Made by a program: the position numbers and the translations under genes
The notes under the pieces: generated by a model
Database searches by the model: none
Told to the model about the DNA's origin: nothing
Seen by the model: only the letters and a program-made list of their open reading frames with translations
From: Chelydra serpentina
Lineage: Eukaryota > Chordata > Testudines > Chelydridae
Length of the DNA: 64,000 bases
Direction: 5' to 3'
Assembly: GCA_037349315.1 (NCBI GenBank)
Contig: JBAIAC010000637.1
Span: 38,029-102,028 of the forward strand
Part shown: positions 42,475-54,320 of the stretch, piece after piece
How the letters are laid out: each line of letters begins with the position of its first letter
Numbering within the stretch: the first letter of the stretch is position 1

Positions 42475-42920
42475 GTAGGGATTATCGCGGGGGTTGCTGG
42501 TGGGTTCCTGCAGGAGGAAGAGGGACAGCAAATACACTGGATATGGGAAGATTTGCACAGTCTGGTTTGGAGGTTGGAGCGGGGCAGCAAATACACATGG
42601 TGGAGAAAGGGAGGAGGACAGGGTGCAGCAAACCTGGAGTTGTTTAATAAGTGTCCTAGATTCTAGGAACAGACCCATAAGGTTCGGAGGTGGAAATGCC
42701 CTAATTTCTTGAACAGAAATAACCTACCTACATGGGCTAAGAATACTGACCAGACTCCCAGTGCTGAAGCCTGATCTGACTAACCAGCGGCTGCTGTGAG
42801 ATATGAAGGGGGCTCCTACCAGTCAGGCTTAGGGGAGATTCCCCTCCCTTCATATCCAGCTCCTCACAATGGGGAGGGTGTTGGGCTTCCTACCAGAGAT
42901 CTCGCCCTGGACTCTGCTAG

Positions 42921-43717
<797 letters not shown>

Positions 43718-44222
43718 TGTCACGGAGTATAGGGGAGTCCGGCCCTGCACCCCTCTTCCCCGGATTCACTGGGAGTCTCAGCCAGCCAGTAGAACAGAAG
43801 GTTTATTAGAGATGCCAGGAACACAGTCCAACCAGAGCTTGTCAGTACATCCAGGACCCCTCAGTTGGGTCCTTCCGGGGGGCAGGGAGCTTAGACCCCA
43901 GCCTGGGGGCTCCCTGCATTTCGCCCCACAGCTCCAAATGGGGCAGGGAGGCCAGACCCTGTCTGCCCCCCTCCCCTCCTCTCCTCTTCCCAAGCCAGCC
44001 CAAACTGAAAACACACAGACAAAAACTTCCCCTCCCCCCGGGGCTCCTCCTCTCGCCTTTTGTCCCTTCTCCCAGCCAAAGGTGTCACCTCCCAACCCCC
44101 GTCCTGGCTCATGTTACAGCCCCAGGTAAAGTCTCCCTTTCCTAATGCAATGCCGCAGGTCCCAGGGAACCTCCCCCACAAACCTCCCAGGTTGAATCCA
44201 CCTCACTCTCTACTCCGTCACA
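43718..44222 (-). mobile_element. Solo LTR (family 1)
   Basis: 505 bp on the minus strand, starting TGTGACGGAGTAGAGAGTG and ending ATACTCCGTGACA. It contains TCTAATAAACCTTCTGTTCT as polyadenylation region. Its downstream end sits exactly at the edge of the tRNA-Ser/CR1 duplicon (44223), so it either inserted at, or mediated, that breakpoint. No clear target duplication. Confidence 0.85.
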
Positions 44223-45530
44223 GTCCTCAATCACTTCTATGCAGTCCAATAAAAGGTATTTCTCACCCACCTCGCCCCGCCTTCAGGACGGACTCAGTAT
44301 GTTCTGCCGCCCTTCACTCAGACAGGAAGGAGAATAACATTTCATTCCACTCAATGCTACAGTGATTTGTAACCCAACACCAGCCAAAACTCGTTCCTTT
44401 GGCAAAGCGGCCCCATCATGCTGCATACCCAGGCCGAGTAGGGGTGTCTGGGCAAACACGGTCTGGTCCTGAAGTCTTTCCCCAGCTCATCACTCGATGT
44501 GAGGGGGGAGCTCATCCAGACCCTGCGTACACTTAGTATTTAAAAACTCCTGAGTATCCCTATCTCCGCTGCTCTTAGATTTCTCCTCCTGTCCTTTTTT
44601 GACACCTCAGATGAGGTGGCCGAGTGGTTAAGGTGATGGACTGCTAATCCATTGTGCTTTGCACGCATGGGTTCGAATCCCATTCTCATCGGATGCATTT
44701 AATTGTCTCCTTCCTTTAGAAGCAACCATCTCCCCTTATGGTACAATGAGAGACCAAAGGGTAGGAATAAATGGTAAATTTTCACAATGGAGAGGGGTAA
44801 CTAGTGGTGTTCCCCAAGGGTCAGTCCTAGGACCAATCCTATTCAACCTATTCATAAATGATTTGGAAGAAGGGGTAAACAGTGAGGTGGCAAAGTTTGC
44901 AGATGATACTAAGCTGCTCAAGATAGTTAAGACCAAAGCAGACTGTGAAGAACTACAAAAAGATCTCACAAAACTAAATGATTGGGCAATAAAATGGCAA
45001 ATGAAATTTAATGTGGATAAATGTAAAGTAATGCACATTGGAAAAAATAACCCCAACTATACATAGAATATGATGGGGGCTAATTTAGCTACAACTAATC
45101 AGGAAAAATATCTTGGAGTCATCGTGGATAGTTCTCTAAAGATGTCCACGCAGTGTGCAGCGGCAGTCAAAAAAGCAAACGGGATGTTAGGAATCATTAA
45201 AAAGGGATAGAGAATAAGACGGAGAATATCTTACTGCCCCTATACAAATCCATAGTGCGCCCACATCTTGAATACTGCATACAATTGTGGTCTCCTCATC
45301 TCAAAAAGGATATATTGGCATTAGAAAAGGTTCAGAGAAGGGCAACTAAAATGATTAGGGGTCTGGAACGGGTCCCATATGAGGAGAGATTAAAGAGGCT
45401 AGGACTTTTTAGCGTGGAAAAGAGGAGACTATGGGGGGTATGATAGAGGTATATAAAATTATGAGTGGTGTGGAGGAAGTGAATAAGGAAAAGTTATTTA
45501 CTTGTTCTCATAATAAAAGAACTAGGGGCC
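44223..45530. repeat. tRNA-Ser/CR1 duplicon, inverted relative to 1967-3282
   Basis: About 1.3 kb matching 1967-3282 in reverse complement; coordinates of the tRNA pair sum to 47496. Outer landmark: GTCCTCAATCACTTCTATGC (here) against its complement at 3260-3280. Confidence 0.9.
44610..44691 (+). tRNA. tRNA-Ser (GCT anticodon), second copy
   Basis: 82 nt, acceptor GATGAGG/TCTCATC, D arm GGCCGAGTGGTTAAGG, anticodon arm ATGGACTGCTAATCCAT, T arm TGGGTTCGAATCCCA. Unlike the 2805-2886 copy, the sequence just downstream has only TTT, with no TTTT close by, so termination may be poorer. CR1 sequence follows at once. Confidence 0.92.
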
Positions 45531-45913
45531 ACCCAATGAAATTAGTGGGCAGCAGGTTTAAAACAAATAAAAGGAAGTTCTTCTTCACACAGCGCACAGT
45601 CAACCTGTGGAACTCCTTGCCTGAGGAGGCTGTGAAGGCTAGGACTATAACAGGGTTTAAAAGAGAACTTGATAAATTCATGGAGGTTAAGTCCATTAAT
45701 GGCTATTAGCCACAATGGGTAAGAAATGGTGTCCTTAGCCTCTGTTTGTCAAAGGGGGGTGATGTATGGCAGGAGAGAGATCACTTGATCATTACCTGTT
45801 AGGTCCACTCACTCCGGGTCAGCTGGCATTGGCCACTGTCGGTGGACAGGATACTGGGCTGGATGGACCTTTGGTCTGACCCAGTACGGGCTTTCTTATG
45901 TTCTTATGTTCTA
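44700..45913 (+). mobile_element. CR1 LINE, 3' part to the natural end
   Basis: Reverse-transcriptase C-terminal half: [89 protein letters not shown] and [17 protein letters not shown]. Stops at about 45063 and 45209 break it. It ends with GATGGACCTTTGGTCTGACC and the terminal repeat TTCTTATGTTCTTATGTTCT. It is longer at its 3' end than the inverted copy, which stops at 1967. Confidence 0.93.
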
Positions 45914-47036
45914 AGCGGGAGGAGATTATGAGGCCCCCAGCTCTCTCTAGTGTTCATCCTCTCCCACCTTATGTCCTCCGGGATTGTCAGGGGGTGGCCA
46001 GGTGGAAGGTGCTTGCATCTAAGTGCTTGGCTGGAGGTGCAGAAAGTGGGGGCTGGGATGGAGCTGCATGGGCAGCAGCACCCCAGAAAGCAGGCTGGGA
46101 TCAAAGGACCTGGGGAATATCTCAGTCCCTTTTCTGTAGGTACGATGAATGCAGCCCCCGCTCCTGGGTCTTCAGGGACAGGATATTTCTTTGCAAAATA
46201 AAGCTTTTAATCAAAAGGAGTAAAACGAAATGGGCACCCGATGGTGCGAGAGACTAAGGAATGAGAAGCCCCAGGATTCCTGAGTCCTCATTGACTCTGA
46301 AAAGGGATTTATTTAAACTCCCTTTATTTTTATGGCTGGTAAAATATAAGGACCAAGCGATTTCAGTGGCTCTGACGCAGGGGTTGCGGATGCTCTAACC
46401 GTACCTCAAATGGAATAATGATTGTATCCCTGAGTCATTAAAGGCAGGCAGGTTCCCAAAGGCAATTCCAATGGGTTCCCTACAATTGGTGATGCTGAGC
46501 AGCAGGGGAACCGCTCTGGGTCCCACTGTCAGTTCCCCTCTGTTTTCCATCACTCCGAGTGCTTCCGACTCCTGGGTGAGGTTTTCCTTGCAAGGTCTGT
46601 CTGTGACTCCTTGTGTGTAGGAAGTAAAGAGTGTGGGGCTCTCACTGAACTGAAGGAGGAAAACGGTTGGTTGAGAGACCTGGGGAAAGAATAAAACAGG
46701 CCCAGAAGCGCGGGTGCTGGAATGGGGAGGCAGGGGGCCCTGGCCCCCAACCTTTGAAGGTAGGGGGAATATGCCCTCCAACTCTTTCCCAGTCCTAAGG
46801 GTGAGCAACAGTGGGAGAGGGTGGAGAGGAGCAACGGGTGGCATCTTGTGGAGATGGGCAGTGTGGGGAGAGGGCTCAGGGGAAATGGGTGGGGCCTCAG
46901 GGGACAGGGCCATGGTTTGGGTACCTGTGGACCCCACACTTTTAGGGGCTTCCACTGCTCCTGCCCACAAGGATGACAAAATATTAGCAGGCTATTGTCT
47001 AAGCTACTCGGCCAGTTTGTCTAATGGGCTCATCCC
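45914..47036. other. No gene recognised
   Basis: No exon, RNA gene or recognised mobile element. Frames of up to about 190 residues (for example minus strand 46979-46395) lack any domain I recognise. Confidence 0.4.
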
Positions 47037-47105
47037 TCTATTGGCCAGAAACCAAACCTAGACCTCCCGCTGTAGCTATGACTTCTGCTACTGAACCACC
47101 AATGC
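47037..47105 (-). pseudogene. tRNA-Gly relic
   Basis: About 69 nt: acceptor GCATTGG/CCAATAG, D arm TGGTTCAGTAGCAGA and GCGGGAGG after a shortened anticodon region in which no GCC or CCC anticodon is left. The T arm GTCTAGGTTTGGTTTCTGG is degraded. Confidence 0.55.
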
Positions 47106-47492
47106 GCTAACTCCTCTTGTGAGACATTTCCTTCTGCACAATACTGCTGCTATTCCAATGATTTACTCCAGGAGACATTTTTCTTAGCCTGGTTTAGTGG
47201 TCACTTGTTTCTTTAACAAATGTCAGTCCCTGGCCCTGTGGTCCAGACGTGGTCATTCAAATCAAGCTTCAAGTGAACAATTCTTTCCCATTCCCACTCT
47301 GTGGGAGGGGAGGCTTTTCAAAGCCCTCTCTGTGCTACTGCACGTGGCTAAGCAAAGAGAACAAACCCCAAATCCCTCCTGTGCTTTGGGAGCCGGGTTT
47401 GCTGTTTGATTTCTGTATTTCAGGTGACTTCAAGCCTAGGCGTTGGGATTATTTACCAGTTACTCTGGTATTGGAGCATTACTGTGCTCACA

Positions 47493-47574
47493 GCTGTGAT
47501 GGCCGAGTGGTTAAGCTGTTGGAGTTGAAATCCAATAGGGTTCCACTGCGCAGGTTTGAATCCTGCTCATAGAG
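47493..47574 (+). tRNA. tRNA-Ser (TGA anticodon)
   Basis: 82-nt class II tRNA with D arm GGCCGAGTGGTTAAGC, anticodon arm TTGGAGTTGAAATCCAA (TGA; loop base 32 is G where pyrimidine is usual), a long variable arm and T arm CAGGTTTGAATCCTG. Acceptor GCTGTGA/TCATAGA has one mismatch at the end pair plus G-T. Probably a slightly decayed gene. Confidence 0.85.
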
Positions 47575-48440
47575 AGGCCTGTGTTTTAGCCCCAGTTTCT
47601 AACCAAGTCAATACGTCTATACAAACCCCTGAGACACTCTCAATTCTCTCCCTAGCCCAAGTCAATCTGGTTCTGCTCCTTTCCTATCGATGCCTGGGAC
47701 ACTACCTCACGCTGTGTCCCTGAGGTGTCAGGCAAACTCTCAGCACCATCCAGCATCCTGACCTTGTGACTTGTGGGTTGGATTTATTTTAGTGGGACAC
47801 GGGACATGTGGAGGATAATTTAAACTCTTAATTTCCTTAGGGTTCGCCTTCAATATACTTGTATGGTGGTTAATTCATCACCATTACAGGTCTATTTTAT
47901 TTATTAGAATAGCACAAGTAAGTCACAGAAGTGACATAGTAACCGTAGCGAGTCTATGCTGACATAACTTGAGTTAACATGGGCTTGGAGTGTCGATATG
48001 GCCTCAGGTCTATGAAATGTTTGGGTGAGGTAATAGGAAGAGGATGAGGGGAGACCAAGTTTCATTCAGGATTTAGGCTCCAGCTTTTGTGGAAGTGGCC
48101 TTACGGCACCCTAAAGGCTCGGGATCAAAGAGCCCCATAAGAACCAAATATCCTATATTGATTAAAATGTCTTGACCTCAGGGTGTGTAACTCATGTGTT
48201 TAGAATTCGTGGGGTTGCAGGTGTGTGTTCATTATGTGTTGAAGGCCAAAACTACAAAAGGGTCCAACCAAGAATTCGATCAGTTCCTCAGGATCGGGAC
48301 ATCAGCTGTTAGCCATGGGAATCAGGGATGCTGCATCCCCATGCTCTGCATGTCCCTAACACTCTGACTGCCAGATGCTGGGAGGGGAGGATGGGACGGT
48401 TCACTCAGTGAGTGGCTGTTGTGTTCCTTCCCTCAGTTCC
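47575..48440. other. No gene recognised
   Basis: Ordinary AT-leaning sequence; nothing identifiable in either strand. Confidence 0.4.
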
Positions 48441-48540
48441 TTCCCTCAGGCGCACCTGGCACTGGCCGCTGTCAGAAGACAGGATACAAGACCAGACGAA
48501 CTGTTCGTTTGACCCACTATGGCAGTTCTTATGCTCAGGT
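48440..48540 (+). mobile_element. CR1 3' terminal fragment
   Basis: CACCTGGCACTGGCCGCTGT, AGACAGGATACAAGACC and CCCACTATGGCAGTTCTTAT match the CR1 end at 45.82-45.91 kb. Confidence 0.75.
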
Positions 48541-48799
48541 TCCTCCTTCCCGCTCCCTGCGCTGCTGAACCCTAAAATCCCTGTTGGCCAGTAATATGAG
48601 CTGGGAGCCCAGAGGCCAAAGCCCGCTATGACAGAGACCCAAAGTGTAGAGATTTGCCAGAAGCATTAGGTGGCTCCCTGCCACCTCCCTCCATGCTACG
48701 CTGCTCCTGGAAGTGGCCAGTATGTCCCTGCAGATCCTGGGGGGGAAACATCTCCAAACACTGTCCCCGCCCTGACGGCAAAGAGAGAACTCCACAGGC

Positions 48800-48873
48800 T
48801 GGCACCACGGGGAGCTGAACCCAGGATCTCCTGTTTACTAGGCAGGTGCTTTCGCCAGCTAGGCCATGGTGCC
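48800..48873 (-). tRNA. tRNA-Thr (AGT anticodon)
   Basis: 74 nt: acceptor GGCACCA/TGGTGCC perfect, D arm TGGCCTAGCTGGCGAAAGC, anticodon loop CTAGTAA (AGT). Anticodon stem CCTGC/ACAGG has one mismatch. T arm is CTGGGTTCAGCTCCCCG, where TTCAGCT replaces the usual TTCGAAT and the stem loses a pair. The flank is CR1 sequence. Possibly functional. Confidence 0.78.
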
Positions 48874-48879
48874 TGCCTG

Positions 48880-50065
48880 AAGAAAACCCTTGCAACAGTT
48901 CCACTTTATCCAAGCTAAACCCCCCACCACTGCAACTTGAGACCATGACTCCTTGTTCTGTCATCTTCTACCACCGAGAACAGTCTAGATCCACCCTCTT
49001 TGGAACCCCCTTTCAGGTAGTTGAAAGCAGCTATCAAATCCCCCCTTGGGGGGAGGGATAGCTCAGTGGTTTGAGCATTGGCCTGCTAAACCCAGGGTTG
49101 TGAATTCAATCCTTGAGGGGGCCATTTGGGGATCTGAGGCAAAAATTGGGGATTGGTCCTGCTTTGAGCAGGGGGTTGGACTAGATGACCTACTAAGGTC
49201 CCTTCCAACCCTGATATTCTATGATTCTTCTCTTCTGCAGACTAAACAATCCCAGTTCCCTCAGCCTCTCCTCATACGTCATGTGCTCCTGCCCCCTAAT
49301 CATTTTTGTTGCCCTCCGCTGGACTCTTTCCAATTTATCCACATCCTTCTTGTAGTGTGGGGCCCAAAACTGGACACAGTACTCCAAATGAGGCCTCACT
49401 GGTGCTGAATAGAGGGGAATGATCACGTCCCTTGATCTGCTGGCAATGCCCCTACTTATACAACCCAAAATGCAGTTAGCCTTCTTGGCAACAAGGGCAC
49501 ACTGTTGACTCATATTCAGCTTTTCGTCCACTGTAACCCCTAGGTCCTTCTCTGCAGAACTGCTGCCCAGCCCTAGTCTGTAGCAGTACATGGGATTCTT
49601 CCATCCTAAGTGCAGGACTCTGCACTTGTCCTTGTTGAACCTCATCAGATTTCTTTTGGCCCAATCCTCTAATTTGTCTAGGTCCCTCTGTATCCTATCC
49701 CTACCCTCCAGTGTATCAACCACTCCTCCCAGTTTAGTGTCATCTGCAAACTTGCTAAGGGTGCAGTCCACACCATCCTCCAGATCGTTGATGAAGATAT
49801 TGAGCAAAACCGGCCCCAGCACCGACCCTTGGGGCACTCCACTTGATACCGGCTGCCAACTACCAGCCTGTAGTTCCCTGCATCCTCCCTTCTTCCAGGA
49901 TGGGCACTATATTACCCTTTTTCCAGTTATCTGGGACCTCAACCAATCACCATGAGTTTTCCAAGATAATAGCCAATGGCCCTGTAATCACATTCACCAA
50001 CTCTTTTAGCACCCTCAGCAGCAGTGCATCCAGCCCAAAGTCAAAAAGGGTCCTCAATAAATACC
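48880..50065 (-). mobile_element. CR1 LINE fragment with internal deletion and a nested SINE
   Basis: Minus strand. At 49.86-50.06 kb it encodes LLRVLKELVNVITGPLAIIL and [17 protein letters not shown] (N-terminal reverse transcriptase), then jumps to [60 protein letters not shown] and [20 protein letters not shown]. The C-terminal part resumes at 48.88-49.04 kb beyond a SINE inserted at 49048-49227. The deletion removes the central fingers/palm section, so the element is dead. Confidence 0.9.
49048..49227 (+). mobile_element. Turtle tRNA-derived SINE inside CR1
   Basis: Full SINE: GGGGGAGGGATAGCTCAGTG head, GTGAATTCAATCC B box, CTGATATTCTATGATTCT tail. The CR1 reads ATCAAATCCCCCC before it and CTTCTGCAGACTAAAC after it, in the opposite orientation. 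Confidence 0.92.
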
Positions 50066-50108
50066 TTCAGAAGTCCTTGGGGGATATCACAAGGAAAAAG
50101 TGTCCCTT

Positions 50109-50181
50109 TATCTGACCAGGAACTTGAACCCTTGACCCTCAGAGTAAAAGTCTGACGCTTTACCAACTGAGCTAGCCAAGT
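50109..50181 (-). tRNA. tRNA-Lys (TTT anticodon)
   Basis: 73 nt: D arm TAGCTCAGTTGGTAAAGC, anticodon arm TCAGACTTTTACTCTGA (perfect stem, anticodon TTT, position 38 C), T arm AAGGGTTCAAGTTCCTG with one mismatch. Acceptor ACTTGGC/GTCAGAT has one mismatch. TTTTT follows about 10 nt downstream. Best anticodon stem among the Lys copies. Confidence 0.83.
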
Positions 50182-51596
50182 TTACATACTGAATACTTCC
50201 CGTGACAGACATAGCACTTAAAGGAAGGAGTATCAGGGCCAGGTTTAGTAGTCAGCTGTAGGTTGGAGGGAGGAAGAGTCCGGCCCACCTCTTCTCCTCT
50301 GTGCACCTAGAGCAGAAGCGGCTGGTGCTGACAACCCCAAGGGACGGCTTAAAAGTCACAGAGCAACCGAGGGTGGGGCAAGAGGAGGGGAGGACCATGC
50401 CTACGCATGACCTGAGGACCTCCACAAAGATGCCCAGCCCGTCTTCTCCCTGCCACCTGGCACGCCAAACCCCCACCAAAGGCCACCTGCTGACCAGCAT
50501 GTTCATGTGTTCTGGGGCCAGCGTCACTAGGTGGTAGGAAAGCAGAGCCACCCCACCCACCCCCCAGTGGGGCCTCTTACCGTTCCCACTCAAGGGGCTC
50601 CTTTTGGTGGTGGGGAAGGAGATTTTCCCCAAAAGACGCTTTTACCCAGCTGCTGAGACGCACCGAAGCACCTAGGGACTGCTCTTAAATGCCTTCAGAC
50701 AGCTTGACTAGCTCAGTTAGAGCACCTCTGGCTCTGAAAATTGAGCTTTGATTCCCTCTTGGGATTCCTCTTCAAGAATACAACACAAAATCTGCCTAAG
50801 CCCCCTTCCCCCAGTAATCAGGGGGAAATAACCATGGCTGGGTACCTCCAAGAAGAAATATTTTCCCAACTCACAGGCACTGAGTCTAGAAAAGAAAGCT
50901 TTAATAAAAAGGAGGAAAACAACCTTGGATTAATTTGGGAATAGCCCACAATCCGAATTCATACCGTAGCACTATGAACAAAACACCCACCCCCCAGTAC
51001 ACTGGGGAACATCCTTTTGCCTTGGGTGCTTATATCCAGACACCAAAACCTCTTCGGATGTCCCCTCCCTTCTCTGCACCTCACTCACAGGTGTTGCCCT
51101 GGGTCAGTGAAAACCCAGAGTAGCATCTGCAGGGTTCACCTCTCACCGTCGGGGGATGGGAGGGAAGCCCTTTCTGGCTCCGCTGTCTGGCCACATTGGC
51201 AGTCACTTACCATCCACCCTATCACCGCTCTGCTAGCCGCCCTCTCTCGGCTGAGATGTCTTGAGCTCCCACCAGGAGTGGCGGAAGCTCACTAAAAGTG
51301 GCAGGCCCCGGTGCCGGAACAGTGGCCTTGTCCCACTTCTTCCACTTGAGACCACACTCTTAATTGCCCCTTCTCCCCAAAGCCCCACTCCTGCCCTGCC
51401 TCTTCCCTCCAAAACCCCACCTCCTGCTGGCTGCCCCTCCCCAGAATCACTCGCCCTTACGGTCATTACAAAGGGGGAAGGCAGAGCCCTCCCGCTTTTA
51501 AAAGTCATGTGGCCTTGTTCCCCCCTGTTCCGGCATGTCCTGGTACCTCCACTGACACGTCTTTAAGTGATTCCAGCTGTTAGTGTGGGAGCCTCA
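50182..51596. other. No confident gene
   Basis: Contains a weak tRNA-like relic (listed separately). 51280-51560 resembles a degenerate DNA-transposon-derived repeat (GCCCCGGTGCCGGAACAGTG and CTGTTCCGGCATGTCCTGG facing each other), but this is tentative. Confidence 0.4.
50698..50760 (+). pseudogene. tRNA-like relic, identity unclear
   Basis: GACTAGCTCAGTTAGAGCAC is a good A-box/D-arm, and TTTGATTCCC could be a decayed T arm. No proper anticodon stem or acceptor closes. Possibly Lys-derived. Confidence 0.35.
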
Positions 51597-51599
51597 CTG

Positions 51600-52744
51600 C
51601 TAGTGCAGACTAGGCAGTTTCTTACATCAGGGACACTGTCCCCAAGCAGGACTAATGCTGAGACCTGGTGATCAGTGATCTCAGATCTGTTGGTTTGCAG
51701 CAAGACTCAAAATTGAGTCTCAATCAGCTCTGTTGTTACACAGCGAAGACCAAAAGGGTCAAATGGTGCCTGGGCCCCTTAAGAAGAACCCAGCCCATCA
51801 AGTACCAGCACTTGGCTCTCCCCTCTCTCAACTCCACTTAGCATTGTTTGGAGTCAGTCCTTACCTCTGTCAGCCTGGGGGATTGGGAGAAATGCTCCGA
51901 GCAAGGGCTCCAGTGGTGCAATGGGTTAGCGCACAGTACTTATACGGCAGTGCTGAGCGGAGACATGCTGAGGTTGTGAGTTTGAGCCTCACCTGGAGCA
52001 CTGGTTTTCATTAACCCGATGGCTTTGTCCACTTCTTTGGCCCCATGGACCCTAGAATTCCATCCCAGGGGACACTGAGGGGGGAAGGAATCAAAAATGC
52101 CCCTTAACTTATCACCTCCTCTGCAGAGTGCAGGTCAGACACCACAAATCTACAATCCTTCCTCCCTCACCGGCCCCATGCCAGGATCTCTCAAGCAGAG
52201 CCTAGAGCGCTGCCCATCCTTTGAGCCCCCCGACACCCTCTCAATCTTTGCTCCCCAACCCACCTTTCTACATGTGAAAATCCCCATCGGGGAGGGAGAG
52301 GAGCAGGGAGCCAGCAGTCTCGGTGGCAGGATTATCTACGGCAGCGCGCTGAGTGGTTGGGGGGCTGAGCTACACCCCTTCGGAGCTTTTCAGGGATGAG
52401 ATTTTGATGAATTGTAACACAAAGAAAATCTCTCCTGTTCGGGCCTGTTTGTCACCTTTTGCCCTTGTGCCCCCTCAGCCTCTGTTCTTCCGGATAGGGA
52501 AGGTGCAGAGACAAGTCCCAGGCTTTCTGTCACAAAGTCTGTATCCACCTCTGAAATATTGCCACTGGGAGAGTATGGCTCCCAATTCTCCCATAGAGGG
52601 ATTGCAAGAGCGGCTACCCAGTTGGGCCTGGGTGTGTCAGAGATCCAGGCTATAGGGGGCAGGTGACCCAGGGCCTATAACGTCCCTGCCTGAGGGGAGG
52701 TCAATGCATGTGGTGGGCTGTGAGCACCACAGGTTTTTACCCTG
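51600..52744. repeat. tRNA-Ile duplicon, inverted copy
   Basis: Reverse complement of 16760-17900. It ends at about 52744 (TTTTTACCCTGTCC), where the sequence switches to a direct copy of 18.04 kb onward (AGGTAACCCAGGAACTAAG). Confidence 0.87.
51907..52000 (+). tRNA. tRNA-Ile (TAT anticodon), intron-containing, second copy
   Basis: 94 nt, inverted duplicate of 17517-17610. Acceptor GCTCCAG/CTGGAGC and D arm are intact, TAT lies in CTTATA, and the ~20-nt intron is in the same place. The T loop is TTTGAGC instead of TTCGAGC, weakening the B box. TTTT is within 12 nt downstream. Confidence 0.9.
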
Positions 52745-52914
52745 TCCAGGTAACCCAGGAACTAAGCCAGGAATGGGGTGAGGAAGCAAGTCAAGCTGAG
52801 CAAGGCAGGAAAAAAAATTCATCTTCCCTCCATGGGCTGCTCGCAATGACGTCCTTTTTCTGTGCCATGGCTGACAAAAACATCCCGTACAGAGAAGCAT
52901 CAGGTCAAAAAGGT

Positions 52915-52987
52915 GTAGAAGTAGCTTTGTGGGGAGAGTGTTAGACTGAAGATCTAGAGGTCCCAGGTTCAATTCCAGGCTTTGGCA
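52915..52987 (+). pseudogene. tRNA-Phe (GAA) copy with mutated stems
   Basis: 73 nt. Anticodon arm TTAGACTGAAGATCTAG keeps GAA, but the acceptor GTAGAAG/CTTTGGC, D arm TAGCTTTGTGGGGAGAGT and T stem carry mismatches. About 13 bp just upstream are missing relative to the 18215 copy. Could be weakly functional; more likely decaying. Confidence 0.7.
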
Positions 52988-53158
52988 TGTGCTTTGTGTG
53001 CAGGGTTGGGCTGTTTTCTCGAAGCGCATGGGTACCTTTACCCACCACGAGTCCCTCCTGTCAGGATCCCCAGCAGGAAAAGACAGTGGGGGCTTGTGCC
53101 CACCTGGGCTTTCCATCTTCTCTTGCTCTTTCTCAGCAAGGGGAAGGAAAAGAAGCTC

Positions 53159-53248
53159 TCCTTCAAGCTGGAGTCACAAGGGCAAGAGAAGGTTGACTTC
53201 CTGAGCGCTGGTTCCAGACCTTTGCTCTACCAGCTGAACCCATGAAGA
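53159..53248 (-). pseudogene. tRNA-Tyr relic with intron, copy 4
   Basis: 90 nt, D arm GGGTTCAGCTGGTAGAGC, AGGTCTGGAAC at the anticodon (GGA), intron-like stretch, then CTTGTGACTCCAGC and 3' TTGAAGGA. Same length and same destroyed T arm as the copies at 12772, 18468 and 18809. It lies 3' of the Phe copy as at 18 kb. Confidence 0.63.
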
Positions 53249-53415
53249 GCTGCCACCACTTTCCCCACCCGCTAAGAGAGGTAAGTCACCTGGTGTCACT
53301 GTTGCTCTCTGAGAGAGACGCTGCATTACCCACGTGGAGATATGCCTCTCTCATGAAGCTGAAAGGACTTTGAGCCCTGCTTTCACTGGCAGGACCAAGT
53401 ACTGCCCCCTGACAG

Positions 53416-53515
53416 ATTTTTGCCCCAGATCCCTAAATGGCCCCCTCAAGGATTGAACTCACAATGCTGAGTTTAGCAGGCCAATGCTCAAACCACTGAG
53501 CTATTCCTCCCTCCT
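53416..53515 (-). mobile_element. Turtle SINE, tRNA head only
   Basis: Minus-strand fragment: GGAGGAATAGCTCAGTGG, GTGAGTTCAATCC, CCATTTAGGGATCTGGGGC; stops before the CR1-like tail. Confidence 0.85.
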
Positions 53516-53568
53516 GACTGAGAGTATAAATCATGGCCCCTGAATCTTGGGGGCGTGGGAGCCCGGGG

Positions 53569-54258
53569 GCCCCTCAGCACCATCTACTGTGTGGGGTGGT
53601 GGAAAGCCCCAAAGGGCCCATTGTACCCCTGGGGAGGGGGAAGCCCCAGGGACCCGCTGCCACTCTGGACACTGCAGCGGAAGCCCCAGGCAGCCTTTAG
53701 GGCCGGGCTCTGCTGGGTGTTTATTCCTTCCTGTCATCGCTGTGGAAGTGTAAACAGAGAGAATTTGCTCCTCTTTTCTATGTGGAACAAAAGAAAGCGG
53801 CTGAATCATTTCCAGGGCTGTAAGTAATAAAACAGAAACTAGCAGAGGATCACCCGGTGTCACTGTCGCTCTCTGAGAGATGCTGTGTGCATTACCCCAC
53901 CTGGCCACCCAGTGTCACTGTTGCTCTCTGAGAGAGATGCTGTGTGCATTACCACACGTGGCCACCCAGTGTCACTGGGGGTCCCTCAGCACCATCTGCT
54001 CTGTGGGGTGGTGGAAAGTTCCAAAGGGCCCATTGTACCACTGGGGAGGGGGAAGCACCAGGGGCCCGCTGCCACTCTGGCCACTGCAGGGGAAGCCCTG
54101 TGGGGCCTGTGGGGCTGGGCTCTGCTGGGTGTTTATTCCTTCCTGTCATCACTGTGGAAGTGTAAACAGAGAGAATTTGCTCCTTTTTTCTATGCGGAAC
54201 AAAAGAAGGCGGCTGAATCATTTCCGGGGCTGTAAGTAATACAACAGAAACTAGCAGA
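53569..54258. repeat. Tandem duplication around 57-bp satellite units
   Basis: 53569-53850 and 53984-54258 are direct copies (CCCTCAGCACCATCT, GGAAAGCCCCAAAGGGCCC, GCTGGGTGTTTATTCCTTCC, AACAGAAACTAGCAGAGG). Two 57-bp satellite units lie between them. The first copy ends just inside what is, in the second copy, the 3' end of a tRNA-Met gene. Confidence 0.87.
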
Positions 54259-54320
54259 GGGTGGTTTCGATCCATTGACCTCTGGGTTATGGGCCCAGAC
54301 TTTCCACCACCATCTTCCAT
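54252..54320 (-). pseudogene. Initiator tRNA-Met relic
   Basis: The 3' two thirds are good: CTGGGCCCATAACCCAGAGG (anticodon CAT) and T loop ATCGAAA, ending CTCTGCTA. The 5' acceptor and D arm are scrambled (GGAAGATGGTGGTGGAAAG), so the molecule cannot fold. Confidence 0.75.
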
